Assembly: GCF_014639255.1 (NCBI RefSeq)
Contig: NZ_BMFV01000021.1
Span: 16,763-80,762, forward strand
Origin: Pullulanibacillus pueri
GTDB taxonomy: Bacteria > Bacillota > Bacilli > Bacillales > Sporolactobacillaceae
Length of the DNA stretch: 64,000 nt
Direction of reading: 5' to 3'
Part shown: piece after piece, positions 16,867 to 25,411 of the stretch
Layout of the letters: every line of letters starts with the position of its first letter
How positions within the stretch are numbered: the first letter of the stretch is position 1
Made by a program: the position numbers and the translations under genes
Notes under the pieces: generated by a model
Told to the model about the DNA's origin: nothing
The model's input: the letters and a program-made list of their open reading frames with translations, nothing else
Databases searched by the model: none

Positions 16867-18387
16867 ATGCGTAAGGTTTGGGTTATGAGTGTAACCTTCG
16901 CGATGCTTATTTTATTGATTAGTGGTTGTTCGAGTAACGGTCAGACAAAAAAGCAAGGCGAAGCCAAAAAGGAAATCACTGTTCGGATGATGGCCGACCC
17001 CGATTATCTTGACCCCCATAAAGCAACGGCATCATTGACTTTCCAAATGTTGTTAAACGTCTATGAAGGATTGATGAAACCGACACCAAATGGTGGGGTA
17101 GAGCCTGCTGTTGCTGAGTCTGACAAAATTTCAAAGGATGGTCTGACGTATACTTTTAAACTGAGGAAAGGCATTAAGTTCCATGACGGCAATCCTGTCA
17201 CAGTGGATGATGTCAAGTATTCCTTTGATCGTCTAACAGGTCAATCGGGAGGGGCACCTCTTTCTGATTTGAGTCAGATTATTAAATCTGTGAAAACCCC
17301 TGATCAAGAGACCATAGTCATTTCCTTGAAGAAAGCCTATTCTCCTTTCTTATCGCAATTGACGGCCATGAATGCCGCTATTTTAGAAAAGAGTAATGAT
17401 AGTAAGCAAAATACGCATCCAATAGGCACTGGGCCCTTTAAGTTTGTAGAATATAAACCACAAAATAAACTCGTTCTTGAAAAATTTGCTGATTATTGGG
17501 ATGAGGATCTTCCTTATTTAAATAAAGTGACTTTTTCCTACCAGCCTGATGATGATGCCGCGTCCTTGAGTGTAAAGTCGGGAAATCTTGATCTTTCCGG
17601 TGTAACCGCAAATAAAGTGGATGAGGTCAAGACGAACAATAATATCATTGAACAAAATAATAATGCTGTTTTTCTGATGGGCTTCAATAATGATAAAAAA
17701 CCTTTCAACGATGAGCGTGTGCGCCAAGCGATAAGCTATGTCGTGAACAAGGATGATGTGATTGACGCTGCTTTTTCCGGACACGGTTCAAAATTAGGTT
17801 CCAATATGAGTCCAGCTATGGGCAAATACTTCAATAAAGATTTGGTTGATTATTATCAACCTAATATTAAGAAAGCCAAGGCGTTATTAAAAGAAGCCGG
17901 TTATGGCAATGGCTTTTCGATGACGATCACAGTAAGTTCACATAATAAGGTGTATTCAGAGGCCGCTCAAGTGATTGCAGAGGAGTTAAAAGAAGTAGGC
18001 ATTGATGCTAAAATTAATGTGATCGAGTGGGCGAAATGGCTTGATGATGTTTATAAAAAGAAAAACTATGAGGCAACGATTATTGATTTCACAGGGACGA
18101 TTAGTCCATTTGAAATGTTGAGTCGTTATCAAACGAATGATCCTTCTAACATGATGAATTTTAGTGATAGCCAATTTGATTCCCTTATGAAGCAAGCAAT
18201 GAAAGAAAATGATGATGATCAGCGGGCGTCTCTCTATAAACAGGCACAAAAAGTCCTTACTGAAAAGGCACCGGCCGTCTTTATTTGTGATTATCAAACT
18301 GAGTGGGCATTAAATAAACAATTTACAGGATTCAAGCAATACCCTATCTATTATTTAGACATGGCCCATATTAAGCCAGCTAACTAA
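16867..18387 (+). CDS. dppA: Dipeptide/oligopeptide ABC transporter substrate-binding lipoprotein
   Basis: This SBP_bac_5 family receptor has a lipoprotein signal peptide with lipobox LISGC (Cys21). The conserved entry motif DPDYLDPHKATASLTFQM is followed by DGLTYTFKLRKGIKFHDGNPVTVDDVKYSFDR. At 506 residues it is closer to the DppA/nickel-binding cluster than to the larger OppA. ATG 16867 is preferred because AAGGAG ends at 16855; the in-frame GTG at 16855 starts inside that site. It belongs to the D-F-A-B-C operon and is followed by a hairpin before the first permease gene. Confidence 0.92.
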   Translation: MRKVWVMSVTFAMLILLISGCSSNGQTKKQGEAKKEITVRMMADPDYLDPHKATASLTFQMLLNVYEGLMKPTPNGGVEPAVAESDKISKDGLTYTFKLRKGIKFHDGNPVTVDDVKYSFDRLTGQSGGAPLSDLSQIIKSVKTPDQETIVISLKKAYSPFLSQLTAMNAAILEKSNDSKQNTHPIGTGPFKFVEYKPQNKLVLEKFADYWDEDLPYLNKVTFSYQPDDDAASLSVKSGNLDLSGVTANKVDEVKTNNNIIEQNNNAVFLMGFNNDKKPFNDERVRQAISYVVNKDDVIDAAFSGHGSKLGSNMSPAMGKYFNKDLVDYYQPNIKKAKALLKEAGYGNGFSMTITVSSHNKVYSEAAQVIAEELKEVGIDAKINVIEWAKWLDDVYKKKNYEATIIDFTGTISPFEMLSRYQTNDPSNMMNFSDSQFDSLMKQAMKENDDDQRASLYKQAQKVLTEKAPAVFICDYQTEWALNKQFTGFKQYPIYYLDMAHIKPAN

Positions 18388-18419
18388 TGAAGCGGGGCGT
18401 ATCACTTTCCTAAATAAAT

Positions 18420-18445
18420 AAGCGGGCGCCAAATGGGGTCCGCTT
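18420..18445 (+). other. Intercistronic hairpin between binding protein and permease genes
   Basis: AAGCGG (18420-18425) pairs with CCGCTT (18440-18445), with further partial pairing inside and no T run. It parallels the hairpin after oppA and probably shields the upstream mRNA 3' end or reduces read-through. Confidence 0.55.
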
Positions 18446-18477
18446 CTATCTACTCATTGTGGGGAAAGGGGTGAACA

Positions 18478-19422
18478 GTGTTGGCTTATATCATTCGTCG
18501 TTTAGGGTTGCTTATTCTCACGCTTGTCTTTATCTCTATCATCACGTTTCTCGTCTTTCAAATTCTTCCGGGTGATCCGGTACAAACGATGCTAGGTCCA
18601 GATGCAGATCCTATCCGGATCAAAACGCTTCGACACCAATTAGGATTAGATCAACCTCTTTACATACAATACGGGCACCTTATTGAGGGCTTTATTAGAG
18701 GGGACTTGGGGCAATCCATTCGCTTTTCAATGCCAGTACGTGATTTGATTTTCGATAGACTCCCGTTGACGCTATCGTTGGCCTTCATGTCCCTAATCAT
18801 CGTTATTTTTGTATCTATTCCACTCGGCGTCATTGCAGCGAGAAGAGAAAATAGCTGGGGAGATCTGCTTCTCTCTATTTTTACACAGTTTGGGATGGCC
18901 ATTCCGTCTTTCTTCATGGGCATGATTTTAATTTTACTCTTTGGTTCGGTTTTTAGTCTATTTTCACCTGGAAGTTATGTGCCATGGTCAGAAGATTTTT
19001 GGGGTGCTTTAGGGTCATTGCTATTACCAGCTTTGACAATCGCGATCCCGCAAATTGCCGTGAGTTATCGTTATGTTCGAAATGGTGTGATTGAACAAGG
19101 GCAAATGGATTATGTACGTACAGCTCGGGGAAAAGGGGCCTCCGAATGGAAGACCCTCTCTCATCATATTTTAAGAAATTCCCTAATCCCGGTATTGACC
19201 ATATTAGGGCTTATTTTGGCAGAAGTTGTAGCGGGGACGATTGTTGTTGAACAAGTTTTCTCGCTTCCCGGCATTGGTCAATTGTTAATTACCTCGGTAA
19301 GCTATCGTGATTTCCCGGTGGTACAAGGGCTTGTGCTTTATATTGCGTTTGTCATTGTGGTCATCAATTTCTTAGTGGATATTTTATATTCCGTACTCGA
19401 TCCACGGATTCGGTTGAAGTGA
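18478..19422 (+). CDS. dppB: Dipeptide ABC transporter permease, DppB type
   Basis: This membrane channel subunit begins AYIIRRLGLLILTLVFIS and shows the family segment RHQLGLDQPLYIQYG near residues 50-64, then the EAA loop DYVRTARGKGASEWKTLSHHILRNS. About six membrane spans fit the 314-residue length. The start is GTG 18478, six bases after AAAGGGG. It is followed nine bases later by dppC in the same operon. Confidence 0.92.
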   Translation: MLAYIIRRLGLLILTLVFISIITFLVFQILPGDPVQTMLGPDADPIRIKTLRHQLGLDQPLYIQYGHLIEGFIRGDLGQSIRFSMPVRDLIFDRLPLTLSLAFMSLIIVIFVSIPLGVIAARRENSWGDLLLSIFTQFGMAIPSFFMGMILILLFGSVFSLFSPGSYVPWSEDFWGALGSLLLPALTIAIPQIAVSYRYVRNGVIEQGQMDYVRTARGKGASEWKTLSHHILRNSLIPVLTILGLILAEVVAGTIVVEQVFSLPGIGQLLITSVSYRDFPVVQGLVLYIAFVIVVINFLVDILYSVLDPRIRLK

Positions 19423-19431
19423 GGGTGAACG

Positions 19432-20253
19432 ATGAATCAGACAAGGAAAAAGAAGAATATGAATCTCCTGATCGGGACTATTATTCTCCTATTCTTTTTA
19501 TGCCTAATGGTGATTAGTTTTTTCTATACGCCTTATGATGTCAGTAAAATTCAAGTTAGCGATAAGTTGCAATCTCCAAGCCTTGCGCATTGGCTCGGTA
19601 CAGATAAATTTGGTCGAGATACGCTAAGTCGCATCATGAAAAGTACGCAAACGGCCTTTTTTGTCGGAGCTGTTGTGGTGGTCATTGGACTGGTTATTGG
19701 CACTTTAATTGGGGGGATTGCAGGCTATATTGGTGGATGGATCGATGATATTATCATGCGCTTTATCGATGCCATGATGGCCTTTCCGGGAATTATTTTG
19801 GCGATTATGATTGTTGCTGTATTTGGGACTGGCATCATCAATACCTCTTTGGCATTAGGTATATTGACCGTCCCTAGTATAGCCCGGATTGCACGCAGTG
19901 GCTTTATCCAAAACAAAGCATTAGATTATGTGGTGGCTGCTAAGGCAGTAGGTGTCCATCCTATGAAAATTGTATTTCAAGAGATTCTTCCCAACGTCTA
20001 CTCCCAATTGCTTGTGGCCGGATCTATCGCCTTTGCTGGGGCCCTTCTAGCCGAATCAGCACTTAGCTATCTCGGTTTGGGTGTTCAACCGCCGGATCCG
20101 AGTTTAGGGCAAATGCTAAATGAAGCGCAAGAATATCTAACAGATGATCCATGGTATGCTTTGGCTCCAGGGGTCACGCTCTCATTACTTATTCTTGGTT
20201 TTTATATGTTAAGTAATGGGCTGCGTGAGGTTTTGGATCATCGCCTGTCGTAA
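19432..20253 (+). CDS. dppC: Dipeptide ABC transporter permease, DppC type
   Basis: This second membrane subunit carries HWLGTDKFGRDTLSRIMKSTQTAF, the family hallmark, and the EAA loop DYVVAAKAVGVHPMKIVFQEILPN. At 273 residues it is near the short end of the DppC range because the N-terminal cytoplasmic segment is brief. It is the last gene of the operon; I see no strong terminator in the 133 bases before the fructokinase gene. Confidence 0.91.
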   Translation: MNQTRKKKNMNLLIGTIILLFFLCLMVISFFYTPYDVSKIQVSDKLQSPSLAHWLGTDKFGRDTLSRIMKSTQTAFFVGAVVVVIGLVIGTLIGGIAGYIGGWIDDIIMRFIDAMMAFPGIILAIMIVAVFGTGIINTSLALGILTVPSIARIARSGFIQNKALDYVVAAKAVGVHPMKIVFQEILPNVYSQLLVAGSIAFAGALLAESALSYLGLGVQPPDPSLGQMLNEAQEYLTDDPWYALAPGVTLSLLILGFYMLSNGLREVLDHRLS

Positions 20254-20260
20254 TTGACAC

Positions 20261-20288
20261 TTACTAACGATGAAAAAAAAGGTATAAT
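20261..20288 (+). promoter_or_regulatory. Possible promoter of the fructokinase gene
   Basis: A consensus -10 TATAAT lies at 20283-20288 with only a weak -35 (TTACTA, 20261-20266, spacer 16). A TTGACA at 20254-20259 is 23 bases from the -10 and therefore too far. Confidence 0.3.
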
Positions 20289-20386
20289 AAAACAAGGAAA
20301 GAAGATTTAGAGAGTTATAAATGAGAGTCTAGCTCAGTCATCAATAAAAGATGTTGAGCCATCTAAAGAGAAAAAGGGTGAATAGC

Positions 20387-21271
20387 ATGTATTATGGATC
20401 TATTGAAGCTGGAGGGACGAAATTTGTCTGTGCAGTTGGAAATGAAAAGGGTGAAATAAAGGATTCTATACAAATAAAAACAGAAACACCAGAGATCACG
20501 ATGCCACAAGTCATTGATTTCTTTAAAAACTATGATTTAATGGCCATAGGGATAGGCTCATTCGGACCTATAGATATTAATGTCGATAGTCCAACCTATG
20601 GCTTTATCACTTCAACACCAAAACTGCCTTGGCGAAACTATCCTTTTATGAAAGCGATCAAAGATGAATTTGACATCCCTGTTGGCTTTAATACCGACGT
20701 CAATGCGGCAGCATTAGGTGAGGCAACACTAGGCGCAGCAAAAGGATTAGATAGTTGTTTATACATAACAGTGGGAACAGGTGTTGGTGCTGGTGCTGTT
20801 GTTCAGGGTCAACTATTATCTGGGCTGTCCCATCCAGAAATGGGACATATTCTTATTCCTAGACATCCTGACGATGCCTATTCAGGGAAATGCCCTTATC
20901 ATCAAGATTGTTTAGAGGGACTTGCTGCGGGACCAGCGATTGAAGCACGCTGGGGGAAGAAAGGTATTGAACTTGCAGACAAAAAAGAAGTATGGGAATT
21001 GGAAGCGCATTATATTGCGGAAGCACTGATGCAGTATATGCTCATTTTATCTCCAAAGAGGATTGTCCTTGGTGGGGGCGTCATGAAACAAAAGCAGCTT
21101 TTCCCACTTATTCATAAAAAAGTACAAACACTTTTAAACGGTTATCTCAACATTCCTGAAGTCACTGAAAATATTGAACAGTATATTGTTCCACCAGGCT
21201 TAGGGGATCACGCCGGCATTACGGGTGGACTCATTCTTGCGAAGGAAGCGTATGAAACGGTGAGATTATAG
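20387..21271 (+). CDS. scrK: Fructokinase, ROK family (ScrK/GmuE-like)
   Basis: This kinase phosphorylates fructose at the 6-position with ATP. It starts with the phosphate-binding GSIEAGGTKFVCAVG and carries the ROK signature LYITVGTGVGAGAVVQGQ. The zinc-binding cluster HPEMGH followed by CPYHQDC is typical of ScrK-type fructokinases and absent from most glucokinases, which supports the substrate call. ATG 20387 is chosen because GGGTG precedes it by about eight bases and the protein then begins exactly at the conserved MYYGSIEAGGTK; twelve further codons upstream are unlikely to be used. The 6-phosphogluconolactonase gene follows at once, suggesting a small sugar-phosphate operon. Confidence 0.9.
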   Translation: MYYGSIEAGGTKFVCAVGNEKGEIKDSIQIKTETPEITMPQVIDFFKNYDLMAIGIGSFGPIDINVDSPTYGFITSTPKLPWRNYPFMKAIKDEFDIPVGFNTDVNAAALGEATLGAAKGLDSCLYITVGTGVGAGAVVQGQLLSGLSHPEMGHILIPRHPDDAYSGKCPYHQDCLEGLAAGPAIEARWGKKGIELADKKEVWELEAHYIAEALMQYMLILSPKRIVLGGGVMKQKQLFPLIHKKVQTLLNGYLNIPEVTENIEQYIVPPGLGDHAGITGGLILAKEAYETVRL

Positions 21272-21337
21272 TCGAAGAAGGTGGGTTGACTTCTAAGAAA
21301 TGGCAACCTTCTTCATCATAAGGGAGGAAAGCGTGTA

Positions 21338-22393
21338 ATGGGGCAAAAGCAAGAGGGTTATTATATTTTTGTGGGGACCTATTTGTCAGACGAGGATGAA
21401 GCTATCCAACTTTTACTCTTTGATCCAGATGGGGAAGGGACACTCACAAAAGTGAGTGGTGTCAAAGGGATTAAAAACCCTTCTTATCTAACCTTGGATC
21501 AAAAAGGTCAGCACTTGTACGCGGTGAGTGAAATTGATGAAGGCCAAATTGTTTCGTATTCATTTGATAAAGAGGAAAAGGTATTAAAGGAGATCAACCG
21601 TAAACCCACTCTTGGGTCTGCACCATGTTACGTAAGTATTGATAATGAACAACAACGTGTATTTATTGTCAATTATATGGGAGGAAGTATTTGTCAATAT
21701 CCGCTAGAAGCAGATGGGGCCGTTGGTGATGTAATCGATTGTATTAAACATTCAGGGCACAGTGTTCATCCTGAAAGACAGGAAGGGCCACATCCTCATA
21801 CTATTGTGACCATACCTGGAACCACTGACCGGTTAGTGACGGATTTAGGGACGGACCATCTCTATGTTTATAGAAGCGAAACACCTGATGGACATTGGTC
21901 TCTTCATGATGAAGTGGACGTTGTTCCTGGTTCGGGTCCTAGACATGTTGCTTTTCATCCTACCCAACCGGTTATCTACGTTATTCAGGAACTGAAGTCC
22001 AGCATTACAGTGTATCGACAAGATGAAGAAGGTACATTAGCCTTGGTTGAAACAGTGAGTACTTTACCGAAAGGATTTACGGATGAAAATACCGCTTCAG
22101 ATATTCATGTTTCAGAAGATGGTCACTTTCTTTATGCTTCCAATCGTGGGCATGATAGTATTGCTGCTTTCCAAATTGGTGAAAAGGGCACATTGGATTG
22201 TATTGGACATACAGCCACGTTAGGGCAAACCCCGCGTAATTTTTTACTGATTCCCAATAGTGACTTTATGCTTGTGGCCAATCAAGATTCTGATACTATC
22301 GTCGTCATGAAAATAACGACACAAGGACTGCCCAAACCGACAGGAAGTCAGTATACCATTGAGAAACCCGTTTGTTTGCAAGTCCTACCTTAA
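21338..22393 (+). CDS. pgl: 6-phosphogluconolactonase (beta-propeller lactonase family, YkgB-like)
   Basis: This seven-bladed beta-propeller lactonase of PF10282 probably hydrolyses 6-phosphogluconolactone in the oxidative pentose phosphate pathway. Recognisable repeats include LTLDQKGQHLYAVSE, GSGPRHVAFHPTQPVIYVIQE and HFLYASNRGHDSIAAF. HPHT near residue 150 (EGPHPHTIVT) and the GSGPRH motif near the channel are conserved in YkgB-type enzymes. GGGAGGAAAG sits upstream of ATG 21338. It trails the fructokinase gene by 66 bases and is followed by a strong terminator. Confidence 0.88.
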   Translation: MGQKQEGYYIFVGTYLSDEDEAIQLLLFDPDGEGTLTKVSGVKGIKNPSYLTLDQKGQHLYAVSEIDEGQIVSYSFDKEEKVLKEINRKPTLGSAPCYVSIDNEQQRVFIVNYMGGSICQYPLEADGAVGDVIDCIKHSGHSVHPERQEGPHPHTIVTIPGTTDRLVTDLGTDHLYVYRSETPDGHWSLHDEVDVVPGSGPRHVAFHPTQPVIYVIQELKSSITVYRQDEEGTLALVETVSTLPKGFTDENTASDIHVSEDGHFLYASNRGHDSIAAFQIGEKGTLDCIGHTATLGQTPRNFLLIPNSDFMLVANQDSDTIVVMKITTQGLPKPTGSQYTIEKPVCLQVLP

Positions 22394-22435
22394 AAAGTGT
22401 ATAATAAAGTGTTCATATATTAAGCAGAATAAAAG

Positions 22436-22488
22436 AAAAAGCCATTGATTTTATGAGGCTAATCGTCTCATGGAACCTTTGGCTTTTT
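22436..22488 (+). terminator. Terminator after the lactonase gene
   Basis: AAAAAGCCA (22436-22444) pairs with TGGCTTTTT (22480-22488), with an inner ATGAG/CTCAT stem. It ends 22 bases before the permease start. Confidence 0.85.
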
Positions 22489-22510
22489 ATAAGTATAGAG
22501 GGTGTTAGAG

Positions 22511-23593
22511 ATGAATGGGCAAACCAAACTTGCTTCAGAGTCTCCGCTTAAGGCCAGAAAGTCATTCATCGTTGGCGGGGTTATTTTTATCGTAGTGGCA
22601 TTAATAGGTTTGTACTGGGCAAAGTGGAATCCTTATTTTCACAAAGCTTTTATAGCGGCACATGACCATGCGATAGGTTCATCATCAATTTCAGGTGAGA
22701 AGGTTTCAGCTCCAGCGCCGTCTTGGCATGCTGCCTGGGACTTTACAGTAAACTATTTTAACTCGATCTGGAAGGCTTATTTAGTGGCGATTATTTTAGC
22801 TTCACTTGTTCAAGTGGCCCTTCCTAAGGATTGGATTCGTCGGGTTTTAGGTAAAACCACCTATGGGAGTACTGTGATTGCCGGGTTATCTGCATTACCG
22901 GGGATGATGTGTACGTGTTGTACAGCTCCTCTTGTTGTAGGGATGAGAAAACAGTCCAGCTCAGTTTCAGCAGCTGTTGCCTTCTGGTTCGGGAATACAG
23001 CACTTAATCCAGCCGTATTGGTTTTCATGTTTTTCGTATTAGGGTGGAAATTTACCTTACTTCGCCTCATCTTTGGTGTGGTGCTTGTCTTTGGAATTAG
23101 TTATCTTGCTGGACGTTTTGCGAGAAAAGATACTAACGTGACGGAAATGATAGATAAAGTGGAAGAGTCGTTTCAAAAGCCGAAAGGGAATCTTGCTTTC
23201 CGTTGGCTGAAAAGCTTAGGTGCTATTCTTATAGCCACAGTTCCAGCTTACGTACTAAGTGTCATTGTCCTTGGCGCTTTTAGGGCTTGGCTTTTTCCAG
23301 AGGCAGGGATTGAGTGGGGAAACAGTCTTTTCTTAATTTTATTATTTGCGATTGTCGGGACCTTATTTGTGATCCCGACATCTGGAGAGATTCCTATTAT
23401 TCAAACCTTTATGAACTTCGGTTTAAGTAGTGGGCCGGCTGCAGTTTTGGCGATTGTCCTTCCTGTGATTAGCCTACCATCCGCTTTAATGGTTCGAAAA
23501 GCATTGTCTTGGCGGGTGTTGGGTTTTCTAGGCTTAAGCGTGGCGATTCTAGGCATCATTGCAGGTTTAATTGGAAGTTTAATAGGCGTCTAG
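22511..23593 (+). CDS. Permease of the ArsP/YraQ (DUF318) family
   Basis: This is an integral membrane protein of about eight segments in two repeated halves. The first half has PGMMCTCCTAPLVVGMRKQ with three cysteines in a CTCC core, then WFGNTALNPAVLVFM. The second half has FVIPTSGEIPIIQTFM at the equivalent place. ArsP relatives export trivalent organoarsenicals through such cysteines, while YraQ/YcgR relatives have unknown cargo, so I give only the family. ATG 22511 follows GAGGG by eight bases; GTG 22502 overlaps that site. The gene stands alone between a terminator and a repeat-rich spacer, with no ars genes nearby. Confidence 0.85.
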   Translation: MNGQTKLASESPLKARKSFIVGGVIFIVVALIGLYWAKWNPYFHKAFIAAHDHAIGSSSISGEKVSAPAPSWHAAWDFTVNYFNSIWKAYLVAIILASLVQVALPKDWIRRVLGKTTYGSTVIAGLSALPGMMCTCCTAPLVVGMRKQSSSVSAAVAFWFGNTALNPAVLVFMFFVLGWKFTLLRLIFGVVLVFGISYLAGRFARKDTNVTEMIDKVEESFQKPKGNLAFRWLKSLGAILIATVPAYVLSVIVLGAFRAWLFPEAGIEWGNSLFLILLFAIVGTLFVIPTSGEIPIIQTFMNFGLSSGPAAVLAIVLPVISLPSALMVRKALSWRVLGFLGLSVAILGIIAGLIGSLIGV

Positions 23594-23621
23594 ACATAGC
23601 GGATAGCAGCGTTCGCTGTCC

Positions 23622-23681
23622 TCATGAAAAGTGCCCTTTACTTTTTGGGGTGGTTGAGGTGCTAGCTTCGGCGTTGTCACA
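23622..23681 (+). repeat. Single copy of the 42-bp palindromic repeat with its right flank
   Basis: A degenerate GAAAAGTGCCCTTTACTTTTTGGGG is followed by a GGTGCTAGCTTCGGCGTTGTCAC-like flank. Both parts recur in the same order at 35041-35101 and, more diverged, at 61031-61089. Confidence 0.65.
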
Positions 23682-23802
23682 CGGATGTGGCGGTTTTAGT
23701 CGTAGTTCCTTAATAACGTGATGCTTTTAGCCGAACGTCATTAGTGGCCTCAGATCATTTTGGAATGGACGATTAATGGTCCAAAATATATAAGTTACAA
23801 AT

Positions 23803-23960
23803 CCCCTGTTCCTGCGTCTACGAGTATTGCTTCGAAGTCAGCTTCCTCGGAACAACTCGAAGTTTATTCGTGAAGTAACGCTGGTTGCTGTTCCTGATAG
23901 AGCCAGAGCGCCTTCCGTTCCAATCAACGGGGTGCAGACGGTGCCTTTTGGTATTAAAAA
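23803..23960 (+). repeat. Right-hand module of the dispersed ~250-400 bp repeat
   Basis: CCCCTGTTCCTGCGTCTA, CTTCGAAGT and CTCGGAACAACTCGA recur at 34141-34216, and in weaker form at 40254-40340. The end (CCTTCCGTTCCAATCAAC, GCCTTTTGGTA) recurs near 40420-40465. No reading frame with coding character crosses it. Confidence 0.65.
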
Positions 23961-23988
23961 CTATTTCCGTGTTTTTGTTTTAATATGG

Positions 23989-24011
23989 ACCGGGCTTTTG
24001 CCCGGTTTTTT
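23989..24011 (+). terminator. Strong rho-independent terminator at the end of the repeat region
   Basis: ACCGGGC (23989-23995) pairs with GCCCGGT (24000-24006) around TTTT and runs into six Ts. It lies about 400 bases after the permease gene, so it ends either a long 3' untranslated region or a separate non-coding transcript. Confidence 0.85.
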
Positions 24012-24094
24012 CCATTGTCATGAAAATTATAAAATAATCGACTTGTGGATAACTGTTTTGTAAAATATTCATAGATAAATTGAGGAGACAGGTT

Positions 24095-24226
24095 ATGGGC
24101 AGGGTAACGGGCATCAGAAAGGTGACTTGGTGCCATTTTTCAGAACAAGGACAACAAACGTGTATCTTAGATATGCTGACACTACACTTCTTTATTCATA
24201 GGTTCGTTAGGTTTTCATGACTAAAG
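24095..24226 (+). CDS. Possible 43-residue small ORF
   Basis: ATG 24095 follows GAGGAG at a workable spacing and the frame stays open for 43 codons, encoding MGRVTGIRKVTWCHF and an undistinguished remainder. It has no recognisable domain, no membrane segment, and converges on the amine oxidase gene. Chance is the likelier explanation. Confidence 0.15.
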
Positions 24227-24230
24227 GCTT

Positions 24231-25370
24231 TTATTTGGAAAAGCGCTCTAGCGAGAAAAGAGAGAGATCATGCTGAGTGGAGCCGTTGATGACAATTTCA
24301 CTTAAAGCCTCACCTATAACACTTCCAAACTTGAATCCATGTCCTGAGAAACCTGTTGCGATGATTACTCTGCTATCTTCAGGATGTTCATCTATAATGA
24401 AATGACTATCACTGGAACGTGTTTGTAGGCATGTTTTTCCTTGTAATAAAGTTTCATTGGATGCTGGAAGGTAGGTTTGCAGACATTCCCTTAATTCACC
24501 TTCATCTTCATCGTAAACACCGAAGTTTTGCCCGTGCTGATCGGGGTCAATCGGTTGGCCACCGTCAGTGCGCCCTATTTTTAAGCCTGTATTGTTAAGC
24601 ACAGGAAAGCCGTAGAACATGCGCGTGCCTTCATCAATATAGAATGAGGGAAAATGGGAGCTACTGTACAATGCTTTAGGCGCATCAAACCATCCAAAGA
24701 CTTTCCGTATTGGTTGAATCGGGAGTGCGAAATGATTGAATAATTTCCCAGCCCAAGCGCCAACGGTGACGATGACCTTTTTTCCATAAAAAGTAGCCTC
24801 ACGAGTAGAGACTTTAACACCATTGGACTCGCTGGTATCAATAGCTAATACAGGCGCATTGCTAACCATTTCAGCCCCATGTTTTAAGGCAAGTTCTTTA
24901 TATGCTTGGATACAATGCTCACTATATAATAAGCCGGAATCAGGTTCTAAACAACCGATAAAATGTTCAGGGACAGTGATGCCTGGCCATCTTTCCATCA
25001 TGGCTTGTGCAGTGAGAATTTCTAAAGGTAGATCGTATTTGTGTGCTGCTTCAATGGTTTCTTGTAAAAAGGGAGAGTCTTTCGCTCCGATACCAAGAAC
25101 ACCTGTTTTTTCAAAAATTTTGTAGTCAGAAATGTGATCAAGTTCCTCCCACAATTGTTGGGCCCTTTTGACCAACTGAACGTATTGTCGTCCTTCCCCA
25201 TAAGCATGACGAATCATGCGTGTGTCTCCGTGATGACTACTAGAAGCATGTGGTGGGTTAAAAGCATCGATAAGTAATGTATGTACCCCTTGTTTGGCCA
25301 AGAAAGCACCAGCGGCCATTCCCATAGTTCCTGCACCTACAACAATACAATCATAAATCTCTTGTTTCAT
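24231..25370 (-). CDS. solA: N-methyl-L-tryptophan oxidase / sarcosine oxidase family FAD enzyme
   Basis: This full-length (379 residues) monomeric amine oxidase begins with the FAD-binding CIVVGAGTMGMAAGAFLA and carries SHHGDTRMIRHAYGEG. The C-terminal TCLQTRSSDSHFIIDEHP and ATGFSGHGFKFGSVIG contain the cysteine (KTCLQT) that covalently links FAD in this family and the flavin-contacting GHGFK. The product should oxidise N-methyl amino acids to amine, formaldehyde and H2O2. TAGGAGGTT precedes the ATG. It is the complete paralogue of the truncated gene at 1-747. No glycine/betaine genes are adjacent, so the substrate remains open. Confidence 0.9.
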   Translation of the reverse strand: MKQEIYDCIVVGAGTMGMAAGAFLAKQGVHTLLIDAFNPPHASSSHHGDTRMIRHAYGEGRQYVQLVKRAQQLWEELDHISDYKIFEKTGVLGIGAKDSPFLQETIEAAHKYDLPLEILTAQAMMERWPGITVPEHFIGCLEPDSGLLYSEHCIQAYKELALKHGAEMVSNAPVLAIDTSESNGVKVSTREATFYGKKVIVTVGAWAGKLFNHFALPIQPIRKVFGWFDAPKALYSSSHFPSFYIDEGTRMFYGFPVLNNTGLKIGRTDGGQPIDPDQHGQNFGVYDEDEGELRECLQTYLPASNETLLQGKTCLQTRSSDSHFIIDEHPEDSRVIIATGFSGHGFKFGSVIGEALSEIVINGSTQHDLSLFSLERFSK

Positions 25371-25411
25371 TACGCATAACCTCCTAAATTAAAGTCAAAG
25401 GGGAGAAGAAA

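Noticed and set aside
20254..20288. TTGACA plus TATAAT as a consensus promoter before the fructokinase gene
   Set aside because: The spacer would be 23 bases, too long for sigma-A; only the -10 is retained as a weak call.
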